Assembly (NCBI GenBank): GCA_900551595.1 | Contig: URWR01000013.1 | Span: 1 to 18,801 of the forward strand | Source of the DNA: an uncultured Coriobacteriaceae bacterium | GTDB taxonomy: Bacteria > Actinomycetota > Coriobacteriia > Coriobacteriales > Atopobiaceae | DNA: 18,801 nt | Direction: 5' to 3' | Made by a program: the position numbers and the translations under genes | Shown: positions 6,773 to 14,240 of the stretch, piece by piece | Layout of the letters: each line of letters starts with the position of its first letter | Position numbering within the stretch: the first letter of the stretch is position 1 | Notes under the pieces: model-generated | Told to the model about the DNA's origin: nothing | Database searches by the model: none | The model's input: only the letters and a program-made list of their open reading frames with translations

Positions 6773-7036
6773 ATGATTTCTTATGACTATAAGCCGCGTG
6801 GCGTATGTGCTCGCAACATCCATGTAGAGCTTACCGACGATGGAAAAACCATCGAGTCGATTTCTTTTGTTGGTGGATGTAATGGCAACCTGAAGGCAAT
6901 TAGCAAGCTGGTTCGCGGTATGTCTGTTGATAGTGTTTGCGAAATTCTGGAAGGTAACACGTGCGGAGCTCGCTCCACGTCTTGTGCCGACCAATTGACG
7001 CATGCTTTACGTGCGGTGTCGTTTCATAAACAATGA
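6773..7036 (+). CDS. Small TSCPD-domain protein
   Basis: The 87-aa protein matches the stand-alone TSCPD family, related to the C-terminal domain of some vitamin B12-dependent ribonucleotide reductases. The eponymous motif appears as TSCADQL (69-75), and other conserved blocks are FVGGCNGN (32-39), GMSVDSV and GNTCGARS (61-68). Its five cysteines (12, 36, 56, 64, 71) suggest metal or nucleotide binding, but function is not established. GAGGAG (6758-6763) lies nine bases before the start and overlaps the region just after the purB stop. The stop codon overlaps the start of the next gene (ATGA), implying translational coupling. Confidence 0.85.
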   Translation: MISYDYKPRGVCARNIHVELTDDGKTIESISFVGGCNGNLKAISKLVRGMSVDSVCEILEGNTCGARSTSCADQLTHALRAVSFHKQ

Positions 7037-8280
7037 TGCAGTCGAAACGTCATAAGAGCTCATGGAGCAGGCCGTTTTCGCGGCGCACGCTTCTTAAAGG
7101 AGCGGCTGCTACGGGTGTGGCGGTTGCAGCTGTTCAGCTTGTGTCTGGCTGCTCATCGGAAGACGAGAAGCAGGTGGGAAACCCTACGGTTGTAGACGAT
7201 GGATCGGCAACAAGCATCCTCGATACTTATTCAGAGGCCGACCTTGCGCTCACCGCTTCAGCAAGCTGGGAACTTCCATTGGGGAGCGTGTTGTTTGCAG
7301 CAGAGGGAAGCTGGCTTCCTGTGTTGGCTGCAGGCAACACTGCTACCCAAATGATCAAGGGGTCTGCACTTTCGATTGAATCGGGAACACTGGTAGATGT
7401 GGTTCCAGAATGCATTAGCGAAGGCTCTGGCTGGGTTGTGTATGACGCTCGGTGCTCTGACTCGGTTTACGCTTGGGTTGAACTCGATATGCTCACGCGT
7501 TCATGGGTGCTCTATGCAACGGCCCTGAGTGAAGGTGCTGCTCAAGGCAGCCCTTCAAAGCTAGCGGAGGGAAACTCCGATTACGATCCCCCTCAAATAG
7601 CTTGCTCAGCCGATCATGTCATTTGGCTTAACATGCCTTCGGCTAAAGGGTCAAAACGTCAAGATCATTCGTTTTGTTATTTCTGGACATTAGGCGGTTC
7701 CGATGCAACTTCTGTTGTGGAATCACCTGGTAGGTTTGGGTGCGCTCCTTCTGTTTCGGGAAGCACGGTTACTTTGGCACCTCGTGTGCGCGCCGATGAA
7801 GGAACCTACTACGGCATAACGGCATACGATTTGTCAGACAATCTATCTTCAGTGGTTGATCAGCTCGTATTGCCGGCAAGCGTTCATCCGTTTTATGCCA
7901 CAAGAATTGGCGATTCGTTTGTTTTCTCCATTGAGGCAAACTACGGTTCGGGTGGCTTGCTGGGCAATATGGGAACCTATATAGGTGCAGGTCAAGGACC
8001 GTTTATATCTTTGGCGCGCGAGCCATCGGCACAGGTTGCGGGTACCTCTTCGGGGTTGTATCTCATAAAGAGCAATGCTTCCTATTTTGCTGTTAATACC
8101 GAAGACCAAACCTATTCGGTTCTCACCGCCAACGACCGCGCATTGGATTACGGAGAATACCCAGCATCCGATGGAGAATGTTCGCGCTTCGTAACCTTTT
8201 CAACGGTCAAAGACGAAAATACAGGATTGCCTGCAAGCGTTGTGGTAAGAGTCTTTCCGCTTGCCACAGAAACAGGATAG
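7033..8280 (+). CDS. Tat-exported lipoprotein of unknown function
   Basis: The 415-aa protein begins with a twin-arginine signal: SRRTLLKG at 16-23, then an alanine/valine-rich span, then the lipobox LVSGC with Cys40. It should therefore be folded in the cytoplasm, exported by Tat and lipid-anchored on the outer face of the membrane. The mature part is acidic and has recurring beta-strand-like segments containing Trp, such as GWVVYDAR, SWVLYAT and DHVIWLN, which suggests a beta-propeller-like fold; this is inference. Translation starts at ATG 7033 within the TSCPD stop (ATGA), or at the adjacent ATG 7036. The next genes are a two-component system, but a stem-loop and a separate promoter intervene. 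No enzymatic motif was recognised. Confidence 0.85.
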   Translation: MMQSKRHKSSWSRPFSRRTLLKGAAATGVAVAAVQLVSGCSSEDEKQVGNPTVVDDGSATSILDTYSEADLALTASASWELPLGSVLFAAEGSWLPVLAAGNTATQMIKGSALSIESGTLVDVVPECISEGSGWVVYDARCSDSVYAWVELDMLTRSWVLYATALSEGAAQGSPSKLAEGNSDYDPPQIACSADHVIWLNMPSAKGSKRQDHSFCYFWTLGGSDATSVVESPGRFGCAPSVSGSTVTLAPRVRADEGTYYGITAYDLSDNLSSVVDQLVLPASVHPFYATRIGDSFVFSIEANYGSGGLLGNMGTYIGAGQGPFISLAREPSAQVAGTSSGLYLIKSNASYFAVNTEDQTYSVLTANDRALDYGEYPASDGECSRFVTFSTVKDENTGLPASVVVRVFPLATETG

Positions 8281-8296
8281 GATGTGTAAAAGAAAT

Positions 8297-8336
8297 GGTC
8301 CATCTTGAGGTTGAAGGCTGACCTCATACGTGGACC
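8297..8336 (+). other. Nested stem-loop between lipoprotein gene and response regulator
   Basis: GGTCCA (8297-8302) pairs with TGGACC (8331-8336), and inside it GAGGT (8307-8311) pairs with ACCTC (8321-8325). No U-tract follows on either strand, so it may be a Rho-independent terminator of poor quality or a 3' stabilising element for the upstream mRNA. Confidence 0.45.
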
Positions 8337-8374
8337 TGTGGTAACGTGAGATAGCCTATAACGCGGATGGGCCG

Positions 8375-8383
8375 TGTTATGAT
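8375..8383 (+). promoter_or_regulatory. Extended -10 promoter of the two-component operon
   Basis: TGT followed by TATGAT (8378-8383) is a good extended -10 with 5/6 matches in the hexamer. The transcript would start near 8390, just before the ribosome site AAAGGAGG (8394-8401). There is no recognisable -35. The very short untranslated leader is notable. Confidence 0.5.
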
Positions 8384-8407
8384 GCATGCCTACAAAGGAG
8401 GCCAGCC

Positions 8408-9127
8408 ATGGCTCCGGATGTTAAAAAGATTTTGCTGGTAGAAGACGAAGTTGCCATTCGTGATGCGGTGGCAGCATATCTCGAGCGCGAAGGATATTGG
8501 GTTCGAGGGGTAGGGGACGGACAGTCGGCTCTCGAGGAGTTCGAGAAGCATACGTTCGATCTTATCGTTCTCGACCTCATGCTTCCGAAACTTTCGGGAG
8601 AGCGTGTTTGCCGCGCTATTCGCGACACGTCCGATGTGCCCATTATTATGCTCACGGCAAAAGGTGAGGTGGAGGACCGCATCATTGGTCTTGAGCTTGG
8701 TGCGGACGACTACCTAATTAAGCCGTTCTCTCCGCGCGAGCTTATCGCTCGTGTGCGTGCACTTTTGAGGCGCGTCCATGTTGAGGCTGAGCCCCAGCTT
8801 GAGGTGCTCGACTTCGGCGATCTTGTCATTGATATTTCAGGTCATAAGGTATTGGTTGAGGGCAAAGAGGTTGACCTCACCGCTTCTGAGTTCAAGCTCC
8901 TCACCACGCTTGCACGCTATCCTGGTCGTGTATATACACGTATGGAGCTTGTTGAGAAGGTCTTGGGTTACGACTTTGAGGGCTATGAGCGCACGATCGA
9001 TTCCCACGTGAAGAATCTCCGTGCTAAGCTCGGCGATGATCCTCGTAATCCTCGCTGGCTGTATACCGTCCATGGGGTTGGGTACCGTTTCGAGGCACCA
9101 GAGAAGTCCCAGGACGCAGCTGAATAA
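8408..9127 (+). CDS. OmpR/PhoB-family response regulator
   Basis: A 239-aa DNA-binding regulator. The receiver domain (about 6-120) has the acidic pair Glu12/Asp13, the phospho-acceptor Asp56 in VLDLMLP, Thr83 in IIMLTAKG and Lys105 in LIKPF. The C-terminal winged-helix domain (about 135-230) shows LTASEFKLL, RVYTRMELVEKV, RTIDSHVKNLRAKLG and the ending TVHGVGYRFE. ATG 8408 follows AAAGGAGG by six bases. The sensor kinase gene starts 21 bases after its stop, so they form one operon. The stimulus and target genes cannot be read from sequence. Confidence 0.97.
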   Translation: MAPDVKKILLVEDEVAIRDAVAAYLEREGYWVRGVGDGQSALEEFEKHTFDLIVLDLMLPKLSGERVCRAIRDTSDVPIIMLTAKGEVEDRIIGLELGADDYLIKPFSPRELIARVRALLRRVHVEAEPQLEVLDFGDLVIDISGHKVLVEGKEVDLTASEFKLLTTLARYPGRVYTRMELVEKVLGYDFEGYERTIDSHVKNLRAKLGDDPRNPRWLYTVHGVGYRFEAPEKSQDAAE

Positions 9128-9148
9128 TCGTAATAGGCGGGTTTGCTT

Positions 9149-10699
9149 GTGGCTCACTTCGTTATTGGGAAGCGAGCGCGGCAATCAGATGCAGGCGAGT
9201 CCTCATCGGACTCGCCTCACGCATCTTGGAAGACGCTGCGCTCGGGCACGAGGCGGACAATTACTTTTGGCGCGCGCCTCACTATAACGTTTGCCCTTAC
9301 CGCCATCATGACGGTGGGCATTCTTGTATTCATCCTCTCCTTTGTGTGGGAGGGACAGTTCCAGCGCTATGCTCGCTCTAATATGCAGCAGCTTGCTAAC
9401 GCAACGGCCAGCGAGCTTGCGCTGCATTATGAGGAGGAAGGCGGCTGGACGAACGAGGTCCTCTCCTATGCGAGTTCTGCTACTTCGACTTCTGCCGATG
9501 CAGGTATTCAGGTTTTAAATGCTGATGGAACCGTCATTTACGACGATACCTGGGTTGTTCCTGCTCAAAGTTCTCGCGGAAGCGGTTCAGAGGGCAGTAT
9601 GCCAGCTGAACCCGTGTCCCGTGCACCCGAAAGCTCGGATGCCTATGTTACTGCTTCCATACGTGTAAATGATGAAAAGGTCGGCACGGTTCGAGTATGG
9701 GCAAACGGTTCGGATGTCCTGCTTACGCGCTCCGATGCTGCATTTCGCTCCAATTCATATGGTGCGATTTGGACGGCTGCTGCTATTGCAGTGGCGTTTG
9801 CCTGTATCCTTGGCGTTTTTGTTTCTCGGTCGCTGACCGATCCTTTGAAGCGTGTGACCTCTACAGCCAAACAGATCCGTAATGGAGAACTATCGGCGCG
9901 CACAGGGCTTTCTGGTGAAGATGAGATCGGCGAGCTCGGCGAGACATTCGATGAGATGGCTACCACGCTCGAGCGCGATCTTAAGCTCGAACACCGCCTG
10001 ACAAGCGATGTTGCCCATGAGCTTCGTACACCGCTCATGGCAATGATGGCAACCGTGGAAGCCATGCAGGATGGCGTGCTTCCAACAGATGACAAACATT
10101 TGGGAACTGTTGCTGATGAAACCAGACGTCTTTCGCGTTTGGTGGACGCTATGCTTCAGCTGTCTCGTATGGAAAATGGCAAAACGAAGTTTGAGCCAAA
10201 ACGCACTGATATTGTTGGACTGGTGCGCGGGCTGGTTACTTCTCAAGAACAGCTTTTTGCCGATAGAGGTTTGCGCCTTCTGTTTACTTCTGAGACACCA
10301 CATCGTGAGTGCTATGCGAGTGTTGACAGAGATATGGTTCGCCAAGCAGTGGTGAACTTTATGAGTAATGCACTGCGGTATACCCCTGAAGGCGGCTGGG
10401 TTGTTGTCAACGTTGCGCAGGGCAAAGGAGATGTGCTTATCTCTGTATCCGATACCGGCATTGGTATTGCAAAAGAGGACTTGCCCAAGGTCTTTAGCCG
10501 CTTCTGGCGTTCAGATGCATCGCGTGAACGTGCTTCTGGTGGCTTGGGTGTAGGCATGGCTCTTGCTAAAGAAATTGCTGATAGACACCACGGTTATATT
10601 TCGGTGGAGTCTGAGCTTGGCAAGGGAACTATGTTTACACTGCATCTTCCGCGTGAGTACAAGGCAGAACAGTCTTCATCGGCTACAATTGAAAGCTAG
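9149..10699 (+). CDS. Membrane sensor histidine kinase
   Basis: Partner of the preceding regulator, 516 aa from the GTG start. It has a basic cytoplasmic N-terminus, one membrane span at about 43-68, an extracytoplasmic sensor region of about 135 residues rich in Ser and Ala, a second span at about 205-227, and a HAMP linker to about 280. The phospho-acceptor is His290 in DVAHELRTP. The ATPase domain shows the N box NFMSNALRYTP, G1 DTGIGI, F box VFSRFWR and G2 GGLGVGMALA. GTG 9149 is my choice because GGCGGG lies about seven bases upstream; TTG 9143 is possible and adds two residues. The sensor region matched no ligand-binding fold I could recognise. Confidence 0.95.
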   Translation: MAHFVIGKRARQSDAGESSSDSPHASWKTLRSGTRRTITFGARLTITFALTAIMTVGILVFILSFVWEGQFQRYARSNMQQLANATASELALHYEEEGGWTNEVLSYASSATSTSADAGIQVLNADGTVIYDDTWVVPAQSSRGSGSEGSMPAEPVSRAPESSDAYVTASIRVNDEKVGTVRVWANGSDVLLTRSDAAFRSNSYGAIWTAAAIAVAFACILGVFVSRSLTDPLKRVTSTAKQIRNGELSARTGLSGEDEIGELGETFDEMATTLERDLKLEHRLTSDVAHELRTPLMAMMATVEAMQDGVLPTDDKHLGTVADETRRLSRLVDAMLQLSRMENGKTKFEPKRTDIVGLVRGLVTSQEQLFADRGLRLLFTSETPHRECYASVDRDMVRQAVVNFMSNALRYTPEGGWVVVNVAQGKGDVLISVSDTGIGIAKEDLPKVFSRFWRSDASRERASGGLGVGMALAKEIADRHHGYISVESELGKGTMFTLHLPREYKAEQSSSATIES

Positions 10700-10717
10700 C
10701 TTATAGTTGCATATGCT
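10689..10717 (+). promoter_or_regulatory. Probable purC promoter
   Basis: TTGAAA (10689-10694), a 17-base spacer and TATGCT (10712-10717) give 5/6 and 4/6 matches to the vegetative consensus. The -35 lies inside the last codons of the kinase gene. A hairpin CATATGC (10710-10716)/GCATATG (10726-10732) covers the -10 and expected start. Confidence 0.45.
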
Positions 10718-10761
10718 TTTATGCTGCATATGTGCTTCGGTATAAAAAGGAGTTCTCGAAT

Positions 10762-11658
10762 ATGACAACAGCGGACCTGCGACCGGATTCTCATGGCAAG
10801 GTGAGAGATATCTACGACTGCGGCGATGCCCTGCTTATGGTGGCAAGCGACCGTATTAGTGCGTACGATTTCGTTTTGCCAGACGAAATTCCTCACAAGG
10901 GTGAGGTTCTTACTCGAATTTCGGCGTTTTGGTTCGACCGCTTTGCCGATCTTATCCCCAACCACATGATTTCGATGGATCCCGCAGATTTCCCTGAGCG
11001 CTATCGCGCTTATGAGGATTATCTCCTGGGAAGGTCAATGCTGGTCAAGAAGGCAGAAACCCTGCCGATTGAGTGCATTGTGCGCGGCTATCTTACCGGC
11101 TCTGGCAAGAAGACCTACGATCAGGACGGTACCGTCTGCGGAATCAAGCTTCCCGACGGACTGACAGAGGCCTCAAAGCTTCCTGAGCCTATCTTTACGC
11201 CTTCTACTAAGGCCGAGATTGGCGAGCATGACGAGAACATCTCCTTCGAGCGTTGTTGTGAGATTGTTGGCGATGAGATGGCTGCCAAGCTCAAGGATGC
11301 TTCTTTGGCTATTTATAAAGCTGCGGCTGAGTATGCTGCTACGCGCGGCATTATTATTGCTGACACGAAGTTTGAATTTGGCATTATTGACGGCGAGCTC
11401 ACGCTTATCGATGAGTGCCTCACTCCCGATTCCAGTCGTTTCTGGCCTGCAAAGGGCTATGAAGAGGGCAAGGTTCAGCCTTCCTATGACAAACAGTTTG
11501 TGCGCGACTGGCTGCGGGCAAATTGGGACATGACTGGAGAACCTCCACACCTGCCAGAAGATGTTGTCCGCGGTACTTCTGAGCGTTATCAGGAGGCATT
11601 CCAGATCATTACTGGTGATACGTTCGTTCCAATGAAGGAGTCTCATGTCTCTGCGTGA
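10762..11658 (+). CDS. purC: Phosphoribosylaminoimidazole-succinocarboxamide synthase (SAICAR synthetase)
   Basis: It joins CAIR and aspartate with ATP to form SAICAR in purine synthesis; PurB then cleaves it. The 298-aa protein belongs to the longer form (about 300 aa) rather than the E. coli form of about 237 aa. Conserved blocks are GKVRDIYDCGD, SDRISAYDFVLPDEIPHKG, IECIVRGYLTGSG, PIFTPSTKAEIGEHDENISF, ADTKFEFG and TLIDECLTPDSSRFWP. ATG 10762 is preceded by AAGGAG (10747-10752) at nine bases; an in-frame upstream start at 10732 lacks a site. Its last 14 bases overlap the next gene, whose ribosome site is inside purC. Confidence 0.97.
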   Translation: MTTADLRPDSHGKVRDIYDCGDALLMVASDRISAYDFVLPDEIPHKGEVLTRISAFWFDRFADLIPNHMISMDPADFPERYRAYEDYLLGRSMLVKKAETLPIECIVRGYLTGSGKKTYDQDGTVCGIKLPDGLTEASKLPEPIFTPSTKAEIGEHDENISFERCCEIVGDEMAAKLKDASLAIYKAAAEYAATRGIIIADTKFEFGIIDGELTLIDECLTPDSSRFWPAKGYEEGKVQPSYDKQFVRDWLRANWDMTGEPPHLPEDVVRGTSERYQEAFQIITGDTFVPMKESHVSA

Positions 11659-12355
11659 TACGTTGCAAGGAGCTCGCGAGGAGATCGCTCAGCAGCGAGC
11701 TGCCGATAAGAATCTGCCTCCTCGTGATCGTGGCGAGGAAAAAGGTGGTAAGAAGGGCCGCTCTAAAGACGAGCAGACGGAAGATGTCGCTTCAACAGGA
11801 TTTGAGAAGCGCTCAGCAACGCGTGCAAAGCCGGCTCGTGAGGCTGCGCAGGGTGTTCGTGTTGTTGCGGCAGGTCCTTCATCAAGAGCAGCAACTAAAT
11901 CCACTTCAAATCTGACGCGTGAGCAGCGCAAGCAGCAGAAGATGGAAGAAGAGCGCAATCGAGATCGTTTGGCCACCGCTACCAATATTGTGCTGGCAAA
12001 AGATCCACTGTATCGCAAGCGTCGTATTCGCTGGTGGATTCTCGTTATTATCGGCCTTGTTATGACGGCCTCTTCCTTTGTTGTGCTCTATATCGCTGCA
12101 CCTGTAGGGGCTAGCACTGATGTTTCAACGGGCTGGGGTATGTTCACGCTCGTCTCGCTTATCCTTGCTTATGGCGGTATTATTGGCGGTCTCGTTTACG
12201 ACCTCGTGCGTATTCGTCCACTGCGCCGTGCTGCTGATGATAAGTGCCGTGGAATGAGCGTAAAGCGTCTTGACGCTATCATCAAAGAGGATATTGCCGA
12301 GCGTCGCGCGCGTCGTCGTCGCAAGGGCAAGAAGGGCAGTTCCACAGCGGCATAA
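11645..12355 (+). CDS. Basic two-span membrane protein of unknown function
   Basis: A 236-aa protein not recognised as a known family. Residues 1-120 are hydrophilic and highly charged, with Lys/Arg/Glu-rich segments and probably disordered or helical (TREQRKQQKMEEERNRDR). Two membrane helices follow at about 129-152 and 163-189. The C-terminus has the run RRARRRRKGKKG (316 bases before the tRNA region it approaches is not involved). Both termini are predicted cytoplasmic, giving a hairpin topology. The start ATG 11645 lies within purC and has GAAGGAG (11634-11640) four bases upstream, so translation is likely coupled to purC. The charged tails suggest contact with membrane lipids or nucleic acid, but that is inference. 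Confidence 0.85.
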   Translation: MSLRDTLQGAREEIAQQRAADKNLPPRDRGEEKGGKKGRSKDEQTEDVASTGFEKRSATRAKPAREAAQGVRVVAAGPSSRAATKSTSNLTREQRKQQKMEEERNRDRLATATNIVLAKDPLYRKRRIRWWILVIIGLVMTASSFVVLYIAAPVGASTDVSTGWGMFTLVSLILAYGGIIGGLVYDLVRIRPLRRAADDKCRGMSVKRLDAIIKEDIAERRARRRRKGKKGSSTAA

Positions 12356-12366
12356 TATGCTGCACA

Positions 12367-12375
12367 TGCTAAAAT
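12367..12375 (+). promoter_or_regulatory. Extended -10 promoter element of tRNA-Arg
   Basis: TGC followed by TAAAAT (12370-12375) fits an extended -10 with 5/6 matches. The mature tRNA begins 24 bases after it. It resembles the elements before tRNA-Gly and the response regulator. Confidence 0.5.
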
Positions 12376-12398
12376 AGCGCCGCGGTATCTTTACATTC

Positions 12399-12474
12399 GC
12401 CTCCGTAGCTCAGGGGATAGAGCACCGCTCTCCTAAAGCGGGTGTCGGCCGTTCGAATCGGCCCGGGGGCACCA
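12399..12474 (+). tRNA. tRNA-Arg, anticodon CCT
   Basis: Acceptor GCCTCCG (12399-12405) pairs with CGGGGGC (12464-12470), followed by discriminator A and encoded CCA (12472-12474). The anticodon stem CCGCT/AGCGG encloses CTCCTAA, giving anticodon CCT, which reads AGG. T-arm GGCCG-TTCGAAT-CGGCC is intact. Length 76 nt. Confidence 0.96.
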
Positions 12475-12484
12475 GGAAATAGCA

Positions 12485-12518
12485 GGCCAGGGGCATAGAA
12501 AAGCCTCTGGCCTTTTTT
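12485..12518 (+). terminator. Intrinsic terminator after tRNA-Arg
   Basis: GGCCAGGGGC (12485-12494) pairs with GCCTCTGGCC (12503-12512), 10 bp with one wobble, followed by TTTTTT (12513-12518). It sits 17 bases from the converging macrodomain gene; on that strand it lacks a T run. Confidence 0.93.
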
Positions 12519-12535
12519 GCATAGGTTCCAGTAAT

Positions 12536-13351
12536 TCAGCGTATGCCAAGCAAATTGCTATAAAGCTGCCTGTCCTCATCGAGAAAGACGTCAAAAACGA
12601 CGGTCATGTTCGATTGAGGATGGTCAGCGAGCCATTGACTAACTGTCGTAACGGCAATATGAGCTGCTTTGTCCTGTGGGAATCCAAAAACGCCCGTAGA
12701 GATACAACAGAATGCAATACTGGAGAGTCTGCTTGCCAAAGCTGCATCGAGGCAAGCGTTATAGCACTGTGCAAGCTGTTGGCTTTGAGCGTCTGAGAGG
12801 AATCCTTGTGCAATGGGGCCTACGGTGTGAATAATACGCTGGCATGGTAGGTTATAGGCTTGTGTGATTCGAGCGTAGCCAGTTGGTTCGGGATGACCTT
12901 GTTCTGCCATTGCCTGAGCACATTCAAGGCGTAGCTGTACGCCAGCAAACGTATGGATAGCGTTATCAATACACGAATGAAGTGGCTACCAACATCCTGT
13001 CATGCCTGAATTTGCTGCATTAACAATGGCATCAGCTGCGAGCAGCGTAATATCGCTCTGAATGAGGCGTAACTGAGAATTGTTGGGTGCCGGTGTGGTG
13101 TCTGCAAGGGTGCATATACCACGCTCTGCAATTATCCCTTGGAGCAGTTCGTTCTGCTCAGTGAGAAAATGCTTATCGGCAGGAACTGGCTTGCGCGTAT
13201 TTACAAGCGCTCTAAAGCACGCCCAAAGCTCAGGAATCGAAGCATCAGAAGTTGGCAGAGAAGTGGGAAGCCAGCCGCCTTGAGTTTGTCTCTCTTGAAT
13301 GAGCCAGTTTGTTGTAGAAACAAGAAGTTCCTGCATCCTAATCTCGTTCAT
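12536..13351 (-). pseudogene. Zinc-type macrodomain ADP-ribosylglycohydrolase, interrupted by an in-frame amber codon
   Basis: Read through, this is a 271-codon gene matching the length and layout of the zinc-dependent macrodomains found beside SirTM sirtuins (about 270 aa). Such enzymes remove ADP-ribose placed on proteins by SirTM. Residues 1-90 are the helical N-terminal region. The macro fold begins at RLIQSDITLLAADAIVNAAN, and the predicted zinc-loop residues are Cys120, His125 and Cys127 (TGCW-stop-PLHSCIDNAIH). Later blocks are IIHTVGP and CISTGVFGFP. Codon 122 is TAG (plus-strand 12986-12988), with the reading frame unchanged on both sides; CAG to TAG is the simplest explanation. The start ATG 13351 follows AGAGAGG at about seven bases. 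As written it should give only an inactive 121-residue fragment, unless the stop is suppressed or is a sequencing error. Confidence 0.88.
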
Positions 13352-13370
13352 GATGCACCTCTCTGTCGAA

Positions 13371-13403
13371 CATCTGACTCAAGAGGGGGTCTTGAGCCAG
13401 ATG
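13371..13403 (-). other. 14-bp hairpin between the YwnB-like gene and the macrodomain gene
   Basis: On the minus-strand transcript CAUCUG-G-CUCAAGA pairs with UCUUGAG-U-CAGAUG around a CCCCC loop, an unbroken 14-bp stem including one G-U pair. On the plus strand the same position is an A-C mismatch, so the structure is built for minus-strand RNA. It ends 19 bases before the macrodomain start codon. No U-tract follows, so it is more likely a processing or stability element than a terminator. Confidence 0.65.
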
Positions 13404-13412
13404 TATTGTTCA

Positions 13413-14048
13413 CTAACGGCGTACGACAGAAATACGCTGTTGGATATGAGCATCATTATTGCGCTCAAGTTCATCAACAAGCGCAAGAGCATAATCAACG
13501 TACGAAATGATGGATTCGCCGCGCTCGTTCAGTGTAAGTTCCTCTCCGCCGAGGATGTAGGCACCTGTGCACTCACCATCTGCTTGGAAATCCCCAGCAG
13601 GAGAGATGTAGGTCCACTTCACATCTGAGCGCTCACGAAGCTCGGTAAGCGCCTCGCCCATTGCGTTGGCGAGAGGTTTGAACACCTCAGGGAAGTCTGC
13701 TCCGTCCTTAACACAAACAGTATGTTCGGGGTCAACATAAAGACTGCCAGCACCGCCCACAACAACAAGACGAACATCGGTGTTTGAAAGAATATCGCAC
13801 AGATGTTTAAGGGAGCTAGAATGCTGAGGAAGTGTCTCAGGAGTCCATGCACCAAATGCATCTACGACGGCATCAAAATCAGCAAGGTCTTCGGGGGTAA
13901 GGTCAAAGAGATCCTTATTAAGGTACTGCTCAGAGCAAGATTTATTGTCCCCTCGTGCGATAGCGGTCACATCATGTCCGCGCTTGATGGCTTCCTCTAC
14001 AACAAATTGACCAACACGACCATTTGAGTAAACAACTGCGATTTTCAT
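13413..14048 (-). CDS. NAD(P)-binding YwnB/NmrA-like short-chain oxidoreductase family protein
   Basis: A 211-aa Rossmann-fold protein. The N-terminus MKIAVVYSNGRVGQFVVEEAIKRG is broken by a glycine turn of the form SNGRVG (8-13), an atypical dinucleotide loop as in the NAD(P)H-binding YwnB/NmrA group. LVVVGGAGSLYVDP and KWTYISPAG are further family blocks. Length agrees with B. subtilis YwnB (about 213). It probably binds NAD(P)(H), but a catalytic Tyr-x3-Lys is not obvious, so a sensor or reductase role is unresolved. ATG 14048 is preceded by GAAAGG at seven bases. Its promoter region carries three palindromic operators. In Bacilli, ywnB sits beside an Rrf2-type ywnA gene, which the present neighbourhood mirrors. 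Confidence 0.87.
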   Translation of the reverse strand: MKIAVVYSNGRVGQFVVEEAIKRGHDVTAIARGDNKSCSEQYLNKDLFDLTPEDLADFDAVVDAFGAWTPETLPQHSSSLKHLCDILSNTDVRLVVVGGAGSLYVDPEHTVCVKDGADFPEVFKPLANAMGEALTELRERSDVKWTYISPAGDFQADGECTGAYILGGEELTLNERGESIISYVDYALALVDELERNNDAHIQQRISVVRR

Positions 14049-14075
14049 AGCAAGACCTTTCTTCTGTTCATCTGT

Positions 14076-14098
14076 ATTGTAATAATCGCTATTACAAC
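14076..14098. promoter_or_regulatory. Rrf2-type operator, copy 1
   Basis: ATTGTAA-N9-TTACAAC; the symmetrical core extends to TTGTAATA/TATTACAA. It lies 28 bases upstream of the YwnB-like start, downstream of that gene's probable -10. It matches the other three palindromes of this locus. Confidence 0.75.
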
Positions 14099-14106
14099 TC
14101 TGACAA

Positions 14107-14135
14107 TATGTAGTAAACAGCAGTTACGTTGTAAA
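14107..14135 (-). promoter_or_regulatory. Possible promoter of the YwnB-like gene
   Basis: On the minus strand TTTACA (14135-14130), a 17-base spacer and TACATA (14112-14107). The -35 overlaps operator copy 2, and operator copy 1 lies just downstream, a layout suited to repression. The -10 is weak. Confidence 0.4.
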
Positions 14136-14150
14136 TACAATAGTTACAAC
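14128..14150. promoter_or_regulatory. Rrf2-type operator, copy 2
   Basis: GTTGTAA-N9-TTACAAC, perfect 7-bp arms. Its start is 52 bp from copy 1, about five helical turns. Confidence 0.78.
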
Positions 14151-14181
14151 TAAGAATGACGGGACTCCATAAAGTCCGCAC

Positions 14182-14204
14182 GTTGTAATAAGAATGATTA
14201 CAAC
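14182..14204. promoter_or_regulatory. Rrf2-type operator, copy 3
   Basis: GTTGTAA-N9-TTACAAC; the arms extend to GTTGTAAT/ATTACAAC. It is 54 bp from copy 2 and lies 36 bases from the sirtuin stop codon. A small hairpin GGACT/AGTCC sits between copies 2 and 3 (14162-14177). Confidence 0.78.
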
Positions 14205-14240
14205 AAAGGGAAAGGCACAAAGTCTTGGTCAAACTGTTTG

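Noticed and set aside
9643..10095. Minus-strand Ser-rich frame opposite the histidine kinase
   Set aside because: Antisense shadow; the kinase motifs on the plus strand are complete.
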